From NCBI RefSeq assembly GCF_037975245.1, contig NC_092574.1, positions 19,377,713 to 19,441,712 on the forward strand: a stretch of DNA of 64,000 bases. Direction: 5' to 3'. Shown here one piece after another: positions 31,947 through 58,500 of the stretch; the stretch's first letter is position 1; the number at the start of each line of letters is the position of its first letter. Both the position numbers and the translations under genes were made by a program. This DNA comes from Apostichopus japonicus. Taxonomy: Eukaryota > Echinodermata > Holothuroidea > Aspidochirotida > Stichopodidae. The notes under the pieces are model-generated. The model was not told where the DNA came from, searched no databases, and saw only the letters and a list, made by a program, of their open reading frames with translations.

Positions 31947-34900
31947 AGCTTTTCCAATGTCAATTTCCATACTTCATTTACTTATATGAAAAGGTAGTGC
32001 CAAAACTAGTTCACTCCAGCTGTGCTCAACATTATCCTACTAACATTTTATGCAGTGTTAAGAATATTACAAGTTTATTTCTCTGTGGAACCTGATGCAG
32101 GTTTTACTGCATGAACCTGAACCTGATACAGGTTTTACTTAACCTGTTACGAGGTGCAGCCAGCCCAATTTTGAACCACTGAGCAGAAATAATTCGATGC
32201 GCAAGTATAATACTGGCATTTGCTACAATTTGTTCTTTTATCAATTCATTGTGGCGTTACAGACCACTCCAGATTATTAAGTGCATGGTCTCCCATCCTC
32301 CCCCCCCCACCAACATCCTCTCACTCCTATCTCCCTCCCCTCTGTATTTGGCTTCTTTCGTACTAACATAATGTTGTCCATTTCTCACGTACGTTGTGAA
32401 GCTTTTAATCCTCTTGCAAATCTCTCGGAATCAGTTACATTCATAGAGGCTTTATATCCAAACAAGAAAAGCTTGGAGAAAAAAAATATAAGCCGCCTTG
32501 CATCTTTTGGTGAAATGAATAAGTCAGCTTTTTTCTTTACATATATTCTTATCATTCATTAATTTCCTTGTGACATTAGGCTCACAAAATTCAGCATTTC
32601 TAGAGCAAGTATTCTAAGATCTAGTTAAGGTATTTGTCAAGCCAAATAAATTGTAAATAATTATGCCCAGTGATTAAAAATCATTGGTTGATATTTCTTT
32701 GATTTGATTTGTCTGTACATAAGTTTTTTTTTTTTTTTTTAGGGTCACAACATATTCCTTTTCTATTTTCTTCCAACAGTTTCGTTTTGATACCAGACAA
32801 GAATCAAAATTTCATCTTCTCTTTTTTGTTGAGATAATTTACAAAATATTATTTGTCTTTCTTTTTTCTTTTTATGTTTATACTTTGAGATATTTGTGTC
32901 CTTTTGAAACTGCATGATTTTTACCAGGTCAAACATCTGTTTTCTTGGCTTCTGTAGTTCTTCTATTCCCAAGGGATGATACCACCCATATTTTAATCAT
33001 AATTCTTTGTTTTTTTCCCCTCCTTTTTTTCACTTGTTGAAACAATGTTTGCTAGTCTTTTTTTCTTGCATGATATTTTTCAAGTTCATCTTTTTACAAA
33101 AGAAGACTTTGAAATTGAAGCGACTGTAATGAGGTGCAATTATTACAATTATTAATATTATCATTACTATATTATTTGTTTTTTCCATGACTGCTTGCCT
33201 TGTCTTAAATTGTCTATGTACTTATCTCTCTAGTATGTTAGTCTGTGCCGTAAATATGCGAAGGTGATCGGTCTCGGGCAAAACATCACTAAAAGTTTTT
33301 GTAAATATCAGCATGTCTTCATCAGTATAAAGTTAACGTAATGGAAAAAAGAATGATGCCTTATGGACATGAAATCTTCGTTTTTAATAATTATCTTGTA
33401 ATCATAGCTTGTTTGCTTCTTGTTTCGTTTTGGAATGCCATTCTGTATCACACGAATATATAAAATGACATCTTTGAATTCCTCAAGCTTATGATCAGCA
33501 TCCGTATTTGTCAAAGGGAGAGTTAACAAGAACAAAAAAGGGACGGTACGTAGGGAGGGGGGTAGGGGAGGGGCCAGGGAGGAGAGAAGGGAGAATATGG
33601 TTGATATAGTGCAATGTCTGTTTTTCCTCTCAGTATGATCAAACCTTACAAAGGAATATCAGAATAGAAATATAAAATATTAAGTTATGATATTCTTTTG
33701 TTTTGTTTTCTTAAGATGAGGAAAGTATTTTGTAGATTGAAACAAACAAACAGTGAGTTAAATAGAAAAATATATCAAAGAGCCTTGTAAAGTATTTGGA
33801 GGTGGAGTTTAGTCCTTTCATCTCAGAAAGATAACTTTAAGCATGTATTTATGATTATTAAACCTCACTCAGCTGTTTATTGAAGTGTGTTTGAAAGTGT
33901 CAGATGCACCTTGTGTTGTAACATTGTTTGATATTTGATAAATTGTTTTTTTTTTTTTTTTTTTTTTGGTAAGATGAAAATAACCTTTATAAATTGGTTT
34001 ATCTTCATTACTATCTATGGAACCAATATTTTGCAGTCTCTGTAATTAAACTACCTACTTTTGTAAGACAAAGAAAACAATGCCTGTCGAAGAGTATTAC
34101 ATTTCTGGGCTTAATGAAGATCGTTAATGTTATTATGTACAGTAGCAACGAGACATGTCGAAAAATGCGGACGAATGACATGGATTAATTGCATAGTTAT
34201 GGTCAAAGGTCGTTAACATAAATTAAAACAATGTGGATATTCGCAATTTTTTTCTTATTTTTATTAATGTAAGTTTTCTAAGAGAGTTTAAAACTTACTT
34301 GTTTGACTTCAACTCAGAAAAGAATGAAAAGCAAAACTAAATATTTTCTGTTTACACATTTTTTTAATATTTGTTTGTCGAACATTTTTGAAAGTAATGT
34401 GAAGTGCATGAAAAGAGGCCAGTGACCTACCTAATGGGATGGCAGGTAAAAATAAGATGTTAATATTGATCAGATATGGACCATTGGGATTCTAAATCTC
34501 TTAAAATGAATAATTTTGAATTATCATGAAAGGAATAACAATGTTTAAAAACAAAAGTAAATTGCATTTCTTTTGTTGAGATTATCTCTTTATATCATTG
34601 CTGCTTCCCTTCTGTAGCAAAAACCCACAAAGCTAACTGGAGTTACTCTATGTATAACACATATGTGTAATCAAATTTAAACAGGTAATAGCAAGATTCC
34701 ATCTTAACATTGATACTGGCCATAAATGATGCTTTAGTTTTAAGCTAATGGATCAATAGGAGATGTTAGACATTCCATTTTAATTACAGTCGTTAATTAA
34801 TATCATACAGATATATATATCATTACATTGTCACACCTTAAAACCCACCAAATACAATTGTTGGGATTTTCCCCTTGGTGCAGAAACTACAAATTTTTAG

Positions 34901-35093
34901 CACTTTTCTCTTACATATACATTAACTCGAAAAGAATTGGGAAAATAGCATTGATTTTATAACATTTCTTTGATAACAATATAACCTTAGCAAGGAACCA
35001 AATCCAAAGATGCCAGTCTTTGTCCTGTCATCGATTCGGGCCAAGCTATAAATAGTAAGATTAATGACAAATTTGTATTTGGTGGACTAGACT

Positions 35094-35117
35094 CCCCCCC
35101 CCCCCCCCCCCCCCCCA
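35094..35117 (+). repeat. C24 homopolymer
   Basis: Uninterrupted run of 24 C. The window has several other G/C homopolymers of 8-14 bases (for example 20509-20521, 21414-21427, 50882-50912). Confidence 0.9.
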
Positions 35118-35571
35118 CATCTGCTTATGAATCCTGAATGCCAAGCAAAAGGAGATACAATGTCCCTGACTATCTTGCAAAAGATGGAGCGTTTTAACTT
35201 TGTCTACAGACACCTCCAACTCCTATATGCCAGAATGATTTACACAAGAGGATTCAATAGTCAATAAAGCTATCACAGACATTGCAAGAACAATAAACAC
35301 CCTTGTAACGGTAGGCTTCTTCAAAAGCTCCAGTCCCACAACTGATGAGTTAAATGTTTTCATTGAAACCAGTCTTACTTCTTACGAAGCCACAGACACC
35401 TTTGGAAGGCCAAACATTTCAGTTTTTTTCCATCTATCGTTCTCGAAAACCCATTTGAAATGGTATCTTTCGTAGAGCAGTAGTTGATGATATGAGCAAG
35501 GTGAAGAGGACCAGGCGCCATCTTTTGTTTGGCATTGGACGTGGATCAGCAGCTTTTCGAAGCACACGTCA

Positions 35572-48901
<13,330 letters not shown>

Positions 48902-50870
48902 GTTAAAACTTTCAATGGTAAAATCGGAAATATAGGTGGTGTCGACCAGCACTGTAGTGTAACGATAGTTATTTCTGTAATGTTTCTACTGCCGCTGGTT
49001 ATATTTTACTTTACATACGTTCGGGAAGTAACGTATGCGTGCATGTGGATTCATTGGATTGCACGATAGTATGATGCAATCCATTTTATTGAACGCCATT
49101 GGTAGAGGAATCTTGCATCGATCAAGTTTGAACAAGAATACAAGAGCATGTATTTGTCCATCTACGGTCTAAAAAAACAACCAAATCTCAAACCCATGTT
49201 ATAGATGTGCTGATGATGGACAAACAGGCATGTTTAATGTGTCTTTCAAATAAGACTGTTGAATTGTCTACAATGACATCACAAAGCAACTCCAGCAAAA
49301 AATTTGTAACTGGCGCTTTTCTTTAGCCATTAGTTTTGTTTATACTATCATAGGTATTGTATTTGACATTTCCAAATGTATAACAAGCTAGGCATATTCA
49401 TACCCTGTAGCAGCGGGATATTTTAACACAAGAGATGGACAAGGCGTATGTATATAGAACATTCTGATCGTTTAACTACCATATGAAGTAACATGCCGTT
49501 CTCGCTGTGAGAGTTGATGCATCTTGTATAGTGTTGGCCGGCAGTTGCTGCTGTGGATTGAATAAATATTTCACTGTGAACAATTTCGCACCCATCCTTG
49601 ATCATTAGAAATTCATATAATGAACGCGCTCCACATATAATGACCTCTCCCCCACCTTCGACATAGTTATACACAATAAACCATCATCGCTGGCCTATTT
49701 TATTACTACGGTGAACAACTTATGATCCAGCAAACAGCTTGGAACTTTTTTATTCGATTTGTGAAATATCAGAGGTTCAATGTAATGTTATAATAGTGTT
49801 GCTTTCCGGGTCAACAATGCTGACATTGTACCATGCAATTTTGAATAGAAAATTCAATTAAAGAGTTTCAGATCGTACTGGTACTGTGACATCACAAAGT
49901 TACAATATTGCAGCTCTCAGACACGACTTTTACACTAAGATATCTCCCACGGAGCAATATTTTTCTCATCTGCTTGGGGAATTGTTCATCAAAAAGGTCT
50001 CTATCATATAAGCTGAACATGATAAGTGGGTTTACATCTCCTGTAATTAAGGGGAGATTGCAAATACTATTGAGCTTATAAAGTTCTATAACACTTTTGA
50101 AAGTGTCTTTTGGAAAGTCACATTACACAGGTTATGTGGAACTTAGCTGCACCTTAGTCAGGGCACCTGTGAATGTACTATCATCATAACACGAACATGA
50201 CGAGCGCCAACTATTTGAAGTTGTTCGGCTTTACTTTCAAATGGTTTGTCACAGATTGTGAGATGTTTTTGTTGTTGGGTAAAATGCAACGCGCAGAGAA
50301 CGAGACAAAAGACTGCAATCGTTGAAATCCATTTCAAGAGATGTCGTTCTTCCTGCGTTCTCTTAGGTCCATTCAAAAGTTAATAACACAAAAATTCCAT
50401 TACATGTCAAACAGTATTATGTATAGGTTACAAGAATCATATGCATACCAATTGGCGTCTGTAATTATAGACTGACATTGAATTGAAACCCGGTAAGTGG
50501 TATAACGGCGTAAATATATCACAACCGTATCATGAACGTCATTATTACATATCTTTAGACAATTAAATATTATTACAATTCGGTCGTGTTCAAATGAAAA
50601 CTAACTTCGTCATAAGTCATATGCAAGGCGGAACGGTCCCACAAGTGCCCGATCTGGCTACGGGCTGGCGGGATAAGGGTAAATTTACAGTTATTATTAG
50701 TGTCACGAAAAAGTGACCGGGTGGGGGGGGGGGGGGGTTGGGAGGGAGGGAGAGTAAGATAACTATTGTAACTCCTATTCAAAACTACGTTTTGTTTGTA
50801 TTTTATGCATATACTTGTACCGTATCTGGCCAGCATGTATAAAGCATGCATGTTTATTGCCTAATGTGCC
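48902..50870. other. HARS upstream region, no gene seen
   Basis: It probably holds the exon 1a promoter and 5' UTR directly right of 48901. I see no clear TATA box. The remaining sequence is AT-rich with only short chance open frames. Confidence 0.5.
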
Positions 50871-51450
50871 CAGTGGCGGAGCTAGGGGTATTGGTCGGGG
50901 GGGGGGGGGGGAGAATGGCTTATAGGGACACTTTCGACATTATCTAAGCGGAGCGCCACCACAGGTTGGCGTAGAGCGTACAGAAATGTTTTGAGTAAAG
51001 ATACTCCCTAGATCGCCGGAAATGACCCTTTCCGGGCTAATTTGCAGATAAACGAAGAATAAATAGGTGTCATCGCCATTTGTGACAACTCGGAAGTTTA
51101 TATGGGTGTTGAAAGTACATGCGCTTCATTACAATCCCTGTGGTATCTTTGTGAGTGGACGTTTTCGAAAAAATAGATCGAAAACCCCGTACAGTTCTTG
51201 GACATAGTTTCGTACAACGGAATTAAGTGCCGATAAATTAAAGACAGCCGTACGTTAGAGCATTTTGTCAGAAAATTACACCAACAAAATGTGACAAATG
51301 TCAATAGATAGACGAGAGCGCAATAAGAAAGTCAATAATCGCGAATAAGTTAAAAGTGGTGAAAAGCTGAAAAGGGCGCCATCATTCCATTCGAGTCCGT
51401 CAGGGGGGGGGGGGGATCCACCCCCTGACTGTATGGACGCTCCGCCACTG
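50871..51450. mobile_element. hAT-type MITE 1 (580 bp)
   Basis: Ends in perfect 12-bp inverted repeats CAGTGGCGGAGC / GCTCCGCCACTG. Long G runs lie just inside both ends. The flanks (AATGTGCC and AATATACG) match poorly as an 8-bp target duplication. No transposase is present. Confidence 0.75.
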
Positions 51451-51686
51451 AATATACGCCAGCAGCCGGGCCAGCTGGTATCAATATTTCCGAACGTTGC
51501 CCTTTGTAAAACCAAAAGCAGAGAAAGTCACAAGGATTACTGTGGCACCTACACTGAAAAAGCGTTTTGAAAGAAGAAATAGCAGGCTAATCATTGGGCC
51601 TATTGGTTTAACATATCTGCCTCAGACATCGCATATATGATCATTTAGTGAAGAACATTCAGTGAAGAAATTGTAATAAAAGGAGA

Positions 51687-52046
51687 CAGTGGCGTCGCCA
51701 GGGGGTGGCCTAAGGGGGGGGGGCAAGTGCCCTCCCAAAAAAATCGTGCCCCCAGGTGCCCCCAGATGCGATTTGTAGCGTTAAAAAACTCAAACAAAAT
51801 CTTTATCTGCCTCAATTAAAAACATAAATATCGGACAGACTAAGCCCGAAAATTCTTGAACATAAAATTACTTCAAGTTGCAAAATATAGCACCAGATTG
51901 CATCTAAGAACCCTTAATTAATTAATAAAAACCTTGAACCCCTTCCCCTAGAACGGCTTTCACAAATAAACATTGTGCCCCCTAATTAAGTGCTGTGCCC
52001 CCACTCCGTGCCGCCCCCAAGATTGAAATGTCTTGCGACGCCACTG
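51687..52046. mobile_element. hAT-type MITE 2 (360 bp) with target-site duplication
   Basis: Perfect 12-bp inverted repeats CAGTGGCGTCGC / GCGACGCCACTG. Flanking 8-mers AAAGGAGA and AAAGGAGG match at 7 of 8 bases, as expected for hAT. The inside is GTGCCCCC-rich near both ends. Confidence 0.82.
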
Positions 52047-52390
52047 AAAGGAGGTTAAACATTTAATTTTCCATACTAAGCTCAACTGCTCCTCATTCCA
52101 CACTTCCCCTCCATCCCTGTTAATGCTACATTTATCGCTCGCCTCCCCTTGTCACATATTTTTGCAATTGACTATAGCCAGGCTGGTAGCTTATGATCTG
52201 TGACTGAAAAAAAAGAGAAAGAAAAGAGCCATACTTTCATACTTTGCTTCATTCATTCGAACAAAAAAATAGCCAATATCCATGAAAATGAAACGCTTCG
52301 ATCAAATAAAGAAACACATGAAATGAAATAAAATGGGAAAAAAAATTCCTGAAAAGCTTTCGCAAAAAGAATATTGTTCACGAGGGAAAC

Positions 52391-52394
52391 AAAA
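52391..52394 (-). terminator. Pol III terminator of tRNA-Gln
   Basis: TTTT on the - strand three bases after the discriminator base of the tRNA. Confidence 0.7.
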
Positions 52395-52397
52395 GTT

Positions 52398-52469
52398 AGG
52401 TCCCACCGAGATTTGAACTCGGATCGCGAGATTCAGAGTCTCGAGTGCTAACCGTTACACCATGGGACC
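52398..52469 (-). tRNA. tRNA-Gln (CUG)
   Basis: 72 nt with no intron. Acceptor stem GGTCCCA/TGGGACC pairs at all 7 positions. Anticodon stem CGAGA/TCTCG holds loop CTCTGAA with anticodon CTG (52434-52436). The T arm CCGAG-TTCAAAT-CTCGG is intact, and the sequence closely resembles human tRNA-Gln(CTG). The A and B box promoters are internal. Confidence 0.96.
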
Positions 52470-53870
52470 TCTGATGTACAACGAGGACGATTTATAAATA
52501 TATAAAGTTAATTTTAGTAGAAGATTCCTCGTAATTCATTCTCAATACCAAAATGTTGAGACGTTGTTCTTTGACCAAATATAAACAGTTTCAGAAACAA
52601 TAACCATCGAGAATTGCTTGCCGAATACGATTTTTTGGTTTGATTTTTTTTATGTAGAAGTAATCGCGCGTGGTGAAATATTGAATATTCATGAGAGGCA
52701 GAACCCAGCTTTAACCACTGTAGCGTAAATGACCTTTCAGTTTTGGTCTTGTTTCTATGAATTTGTTGGTTTCCGTAGCTTTCCTGGGACGTCGGGAAGT
52801 TATTATCGCAGATTATTTCCCTTGATATTGCTATCATTTAAATAAATGCTTGAAACGGATTACCAACTCATACACATGAAGCACGGTATATTTACAATAC
52901 TTTGGAGTTGTGAAAAGTTGCGAACACTTGTGTACTGTACTTATGGGGTGTGTCCAATTCTTGTTGACAGCTGACTCAGTTATGACTTAGCCAACTTGCT
53001 ATGCAATAACATTAATACCGAGGGAATGTGGTTTCTCATCCGATAGGAAACAAGTAGAAACATTGTGTTATAGCGGTGTTTGCTGTTTTCATATTCCTCA
53101 ATATACAGGATCCTACGTGTAGTTTGATTTTCAGAAAGGAAAAAGTTTGTTGAAGTTGCTTTTTTTCGGTAAGATAACTTTGCCAACCAAGACGACCTTC
53201 CAAATTTAGTTAGGCCTAAGTTAGCACTGTTTACCTTCGTTGAATGCCCCCCTTTATTTCATAGGCTACAACTTGTACAATGCCATGTATGATATAACTG
53301 TAATGTTTATTCTCTACACAATGTTGGTACTAAGTATGAGACTAAGTTGGCGCTTAACGATGCACTGTGATAGAAGAATTAAGCAGAAAGTTGTGTCTAT
53401 GTTGTACTTGTAGAATATGGGGTAGGCCATGGCCTCTACTTACTTGAGAGTAATTCGAGGACACGTACCACAGGTTATATAGGCTTCAGTATGTAATGAT
53501 GTATTAATCAATTTTGATTTGATGTTGCTCAATATAGGTACTATTGTCAATTGGTATAGCCAATATTACTGGTTTTTGTATGAGTTTTACCTGTTTTGGG
53601 TTTTTCAGTAGTGCTCATAAACTTATTTGTTTGTGTGCATGTCTACCTTGCACTTCTGCAATGTTGATTTACTGTACAATTGCACAAGTACGTTGTACAA
53701 TAGAATTGTAAATATGATAAGTCACAATGACAAAGAAAAAGTTTGGTATATTCTGTTCCTGTGTTATGAAGATTCGTATTTCAAACCTCATTCTGTACAG
53801 TAAGTTAAACACATTTAACAATTTCAGAGCAAAGTTAGCTCTATACTATAGAGGCCATATATATAGTCAG
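52470..53870. other. Spacer, no gene seen
   Basis: AT-rich. Only short chance open frames on both strands. Confidence 0.5.
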
Positions 53871-54345
53871 TATTGCGAAGTTCGCCATACTGCGAAGTTC
53901 GGGCACCCTAAGAAATACACGATTTTCACCATGAAAACCTACAGGAAGAGCCAAATTTCACCAAAAAATACGAAGCTACAGTTATTTTCTCTCCAAAATG
54001 ACCCGTGTGCAAGAAATTACTTACATATTTGTCAATAAAATGACGAAGATCTATGAAGTCTGTTATAATTACTGAAAGAGCAACAGCGCCACTAATTTTT
54101 ACCAGCGCCACACTGTAGGTTGCGTGGCCGAAATTCGCAATACTCTAGCAAGAAATACCAGTTCCACAATCACGAAGAATCTTCTTGGAAAACAACGTGA
54201 AAACAGTTTGCAGGAAAGAAAGTTTGGCCGTGTATCGTACTATAACAAAATTCTCCCACCATATGAAGTATATTTTCAAATGATTTATACCAGAAGATTT
54301 AGTTTTGGGGTGTTTTAAGTCTTAAGTGGGCGAACTTCGAAGTCA
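53871..54345. mobile_element. Probable inverted-repeat element (~470 bp)
   Basis: The left end carries two GCGAAGTTCG blocks (53875 and 53892), the second followed by GGCACCCTAAG. The right end carries CTTAAGTGGGCGAACTTC (54321-54338), the approximate complement. No clear target duplication and no transposase. Confidence 0.45.
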
Positions 54346-55368
54346 CCATCCTACCTAATAAATCTCAATGACATATTACGGTTGGTAACATTATTTACAT
54401 ATGATTTATTAAAGAAAAGCAAGCATTAACTTGTGGATTAATGCTATACTATATGAAGTAGTTGCCTGGAATGTACAAATCCCAGTTTTAGTTAACCAGC
54501 CATAACTACTGTACAACGTTCCCACATTTTTTTTCCTACTGCACTTGTAAAATCAAAAGGGTTTTTAAATGCAACTTGAGATGCAATTGCAACAGAATGC
54601 CTTGGAATTCAGTCTTTTTATTTCCCTTAGCAATTAACTATAAGACTATCACATGCTGCACCATTTGTTTCTTGGTTGTAAATAAGATCATGAATGGAAT
54701 CGAAAATTATGGTAAAAGCAACTGCTTAAAGGTTCATCGACCTAAATTCTGGAGGCTAAGGTATAAAAATGACAGAATAAACTAAGTTCTCAAAATGTGA
54801 ATATCTTAAATAGTAGCTGATTTATTTCAGTCTTAATGTGATAGGCATATACTGTAAACAGTGGAAAGGGTAATTGTACACTATGTGCAGCATAAGCTGC
54901 CACATCTGAAAAAAAGATTAATTAGCACTCTCTACATTTGCATGGTTACCCAGCCCCCCCCACTCCTCCTACCCCTGATCAAGTTTTATCTGTACAAACC
55001 AAACATATAAGGTTGGTATGAAATGTTATGCCTGGAAGTGTTCACACGGGGCCTCTTGACCACATTTGCATCATCTACCTATTGGATAATTTCAGCACTT
55101 TGGATATCTGTATAATATGCAAAATTGCCCCCCCCCCCTCGCTGGTGAAGAATAGTCTCATCCATACTCTATAAAAAGGCAAGTGTGTGCCTTTCTAAAT
55201 ATTTGAATATCGATCATCACTAACATGAGGTTATTTATAAAAGGAAGGAGTGTCTATTTAAGCTTTCACTTTTCAGACTGATACATACTTTAGCATTTAG
55301 GAGGATATTAAACTGGGAAATGAAAGATGAAAAGCATATACGAGTACAGAAAAATTAATCATGTCTAC
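54346..55368. other. Spacer, no gene seen
   Basis: AT-rich sequence with C runs near 54953 and 55128. Nothing coding-like. Confidence 0.5.
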
Positions 55369-55501
55369 CTCTGCATGGCCATCTTTATTCTTTATTATTT
55401 CATTCTCAAGTCTTTTCATTGTTCCCGCACAGATCCTGGGAAGCTTTTGTTTCTTCTCATGCAAATGCTTGTAATCAGTAAACTTGTAATTGGTCCATGC
55501 C
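55369..55501 (-). CDS. Orphan exon candidate, unknown gene
   Basis: An open segment between CATCAAG and GCAGAG|GTAGAC encodes AWTNYKFTDYKHLHEKKQKL and PRICAGTMKRLENEIIKNKD, then GHAE. The Lys/Glu-rich, varied composition looks coding. I do not recognise the family and found no partner exon. It could be an exon of a gene whose other exons lie beyond the window, or chance. Confidence 0.3.
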
Positions 55502-58500
55502 CTTGATGTATAGAAAACTTTCAAGCTTCATCACATAGCTCATACGTACACTGCGTACAGTACATGCAAATCTGTGGTTTACATCAGTGAGAAGATTTTA
55601 CTTATGTTTTCATGTCTGAATGGATGAGGAATGGAGTAGTGATGGGGTGCTACAAGGAAGGAAGCTGTTACCAAGGTAACTGCTCCCTGAGGGACAAGTT
55701 TGAAGTAGGAATGGTACCTGCAGTAGAATTGATATGACTTGTAACAGGAAGGAAATGTGCACTATTAGTACTTGAGTTATAATCTTGTGATTTTCCCGAG
55801 ATAGATCAAAGGTCAAAACATTTCCATAACTTTACATTGACCTTGGGTGTATTTTAAATACCCTAGATATAAATGTCAGACTATATAGATCTAAATGCAG
55901 TTCTAAGAAAAGACAGCTTGAGCAGTGGTACATAAACTGTTAGAACTGTTATATGCAAATAACTAAAAAAAAAGGTATGCTAAATTGTGGCCTCAGCTAA
56001 TTATTTCATTCAACTGAAGTGTCATGGGAATATATAGAGCTCTGTAATGACACAACCTGCAACATTCTAAAGTCTTGTTAATTGGAGGTTAATGCCATAC
56101 AAACATTTTGCTGGTAAAGTTGTACAGTGTGTAACACCATGGATAGGCTTTCTACTAAATATGCTGTATTGGCCCTAAATATGCTAGATATTCAAATATT
56201 GTCACTTTTGGTCAAAATTCTTAAACTGTTTTTATTACAACCTGCGAGGAAATTGTCCTCACTGGGACATTCAGTCATCTCTTGTGTTCCTTAAAAATGT
56301 CTGAGAACAATTTGGAGAGTAAAGACCTCCAGGAAGGTACTTTTGGAAAACTTCTAACAATTACAGCATGCTATAATTTGGGGCATATATACAGACTACC
56401 TTTCATGGTACTATGTGTAGGGACCTCAAGGGCCAAGTTATTACTGTAGGTCTATATGCTAGTATGATCAATTGTATTATACCAAAAAAAAACACTTACA
56501 GTGGCTTACATTGGACATTTTACACTTGATCAATTTTATAGTAATTTTACATGGTGTTTCAAGCTTTGATAGCTTTAGACCTACTTTGTGGTCATACTGT
56601 TGATAATGATAATGAGACGGACTGTCCAAATGCAATCTTGTACCGAATTTAGTTTACCACTATAGGAGAAGCTCCTTTCTTGTTTGACTATATATACTCT
56701 CTCTAATGAAGTTCCTTTATTAAACTTACTTCAATGTCAGTTGATCGTAGAAGTTGAGCAGTTCAAGGATGGTATTTAAGAAAGTATTAGAAACAGTACC
56801 TGTAACTTTTTTTTTCTTTTGGGCAGGAAACAATAATGATTTCAAAGTACTGCTCTATGAGTGTCTGTGCTGAGGATGCATAAAGCTTAAAAAAACAATT
56901 TAACTCTCATATTTCTATGCTTGGAAAGAAACAATTTTGAAATTTTAACTTTGGTATTGATAATTCAACTAATATGTTTGAACAGCTGTTTAAAATCTTT
57001 AGAAAGTAATTTTTTTAGTAAAAGCAAGCATAAACCCTTCAAAAGCTATTTACCTATCACACATTTATGAGAGAGGCCTCTTATCCTTATCAGCTTTGCA
57101 CTATAAGAAGTTTGATGGACATGCTGTCTTCAAATATCTACTTGAAGTGAACAGTATAAGCACATCATCTATGAAATGGTTACTATAGTCCTAAAGGAGC
57201 TTAGACTACTCAGAGTGAAGTTGTAAAGGATTCTTTTCTGCTGTGATTGTCTGAAAATGACAGCACTTGACCAGTATGACATGTATGTAGCATCTATACT
57301 GTATGAGAGATAGGTAGGTTGGTAAATGGAACACCAGCTTTGTGGTGAACATCAGTTTATCATTTTACCTATTTGGAGGTATTTATTATTTAATGCAATT
57401 TTATTTGATTCAATAAACTAGTCGCACCTCTTGGACAACCTCCACAGCTGATTATGGTCATCCGACCAGAACTTCAGTTGTCTCGGACTAGGTGACTACT
57501 GTAGAATTAAAAAGTTGCACTGCTATTATAAGTGTTAGGTTGTGAACTTGAAACCAAACTTGTGCACCAACATAGTTTATAGTGTTGGAACTAAATGCAG
57601 TCACTGCACTTGAACGAAAACGAATTCTTTCTGTTCAAGTACAGACCTGTACTATTCTTCAAATATTAACAGCCGTAATGCCAAAAGGTTTGAATGGATT
57701 TTGTGGCACAAGCAAGTTTCAGTGTTTTAGTACATTCATTGGCAATCATTTCGATAGCTTTTGCTATGCCGGTGAAGTTATGGTTGTTTCAGATAATTAG
57801 TTAAGTGATGATTAACTCATATGTGTGCAACATATCATCTGAAATGGCAACTAAGCACAATTCTATTTGTGAAAGAAAAACCTAAACCCTTTAATGGATG
57901 CAACAATTCATGCAGTTTTACTTGTGTGTCATCCCTTCTTTTTACCGACCATTAGGGTTCTGCACCCTTCTGTATATCAGAATTGTATTCCTGTGAAATC
58001 AGAATTGTATTCCTGTGACAGGGCAATGGGGTTGGGGGGGGGGGAGGGTGATGTCAATCTCTAAGTGAATGTTAATATACTGTAACTTTATTAGGGATGG
58101 TAGGTTTACCTAAGAAAGTAAAATTGTAATTATGGCTGAAAGAAGCAGTTAAAAGCTTTCTAAATATGTTTGACAATGAAGGGGAGCGGGGGTTGGGGGA
58201 TTGGGTGGAGGGGGGCAGACATCAGTCAATTCATCAGTGGTGTTGAAATTACTGCCATGCTATTGCTCTGAAATCATTGTGGTGCCTGCATGATCCCTCT
58301 GCTGTCTGTGCCATGGGTTGGGTTGGGGATGTATGGATGCTTCGGGAGCCCTCTGATAATTAGTTGAAATTCCAACAATTCTACCTGTAGCTGTGAAATA
58401 GCAAGTTGTATTCCCCAAGCTTGAAACATGCACATACCTTGCCCCTATGTACATATGTGTAATATTGATTTTTTTCTTGTGGATTTCTAAAATACCAACT

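Larger units (their letters stand above)
31232..35571. other. Region between convergent MYCBP2 and HARS (3' UTRs and spacer)
   Basis: AT-rich with poly-T tracts and no convincing gene. The MYCBP2 3' UTR starts here on the + strand and the HARS 3' UTR on the - strand. Poly-A signal candidates on + are AATAAA at 31941 and 32645. It contains a C24 run at 35094-35117. Confidence 0.7.

Noticed and set aside
48902-48952. Upstream extension of the HARS cytosolic start
   Set aside because: The frame stays open but holds no ATG before 48901. WHEP homology starts at the chosen Met.
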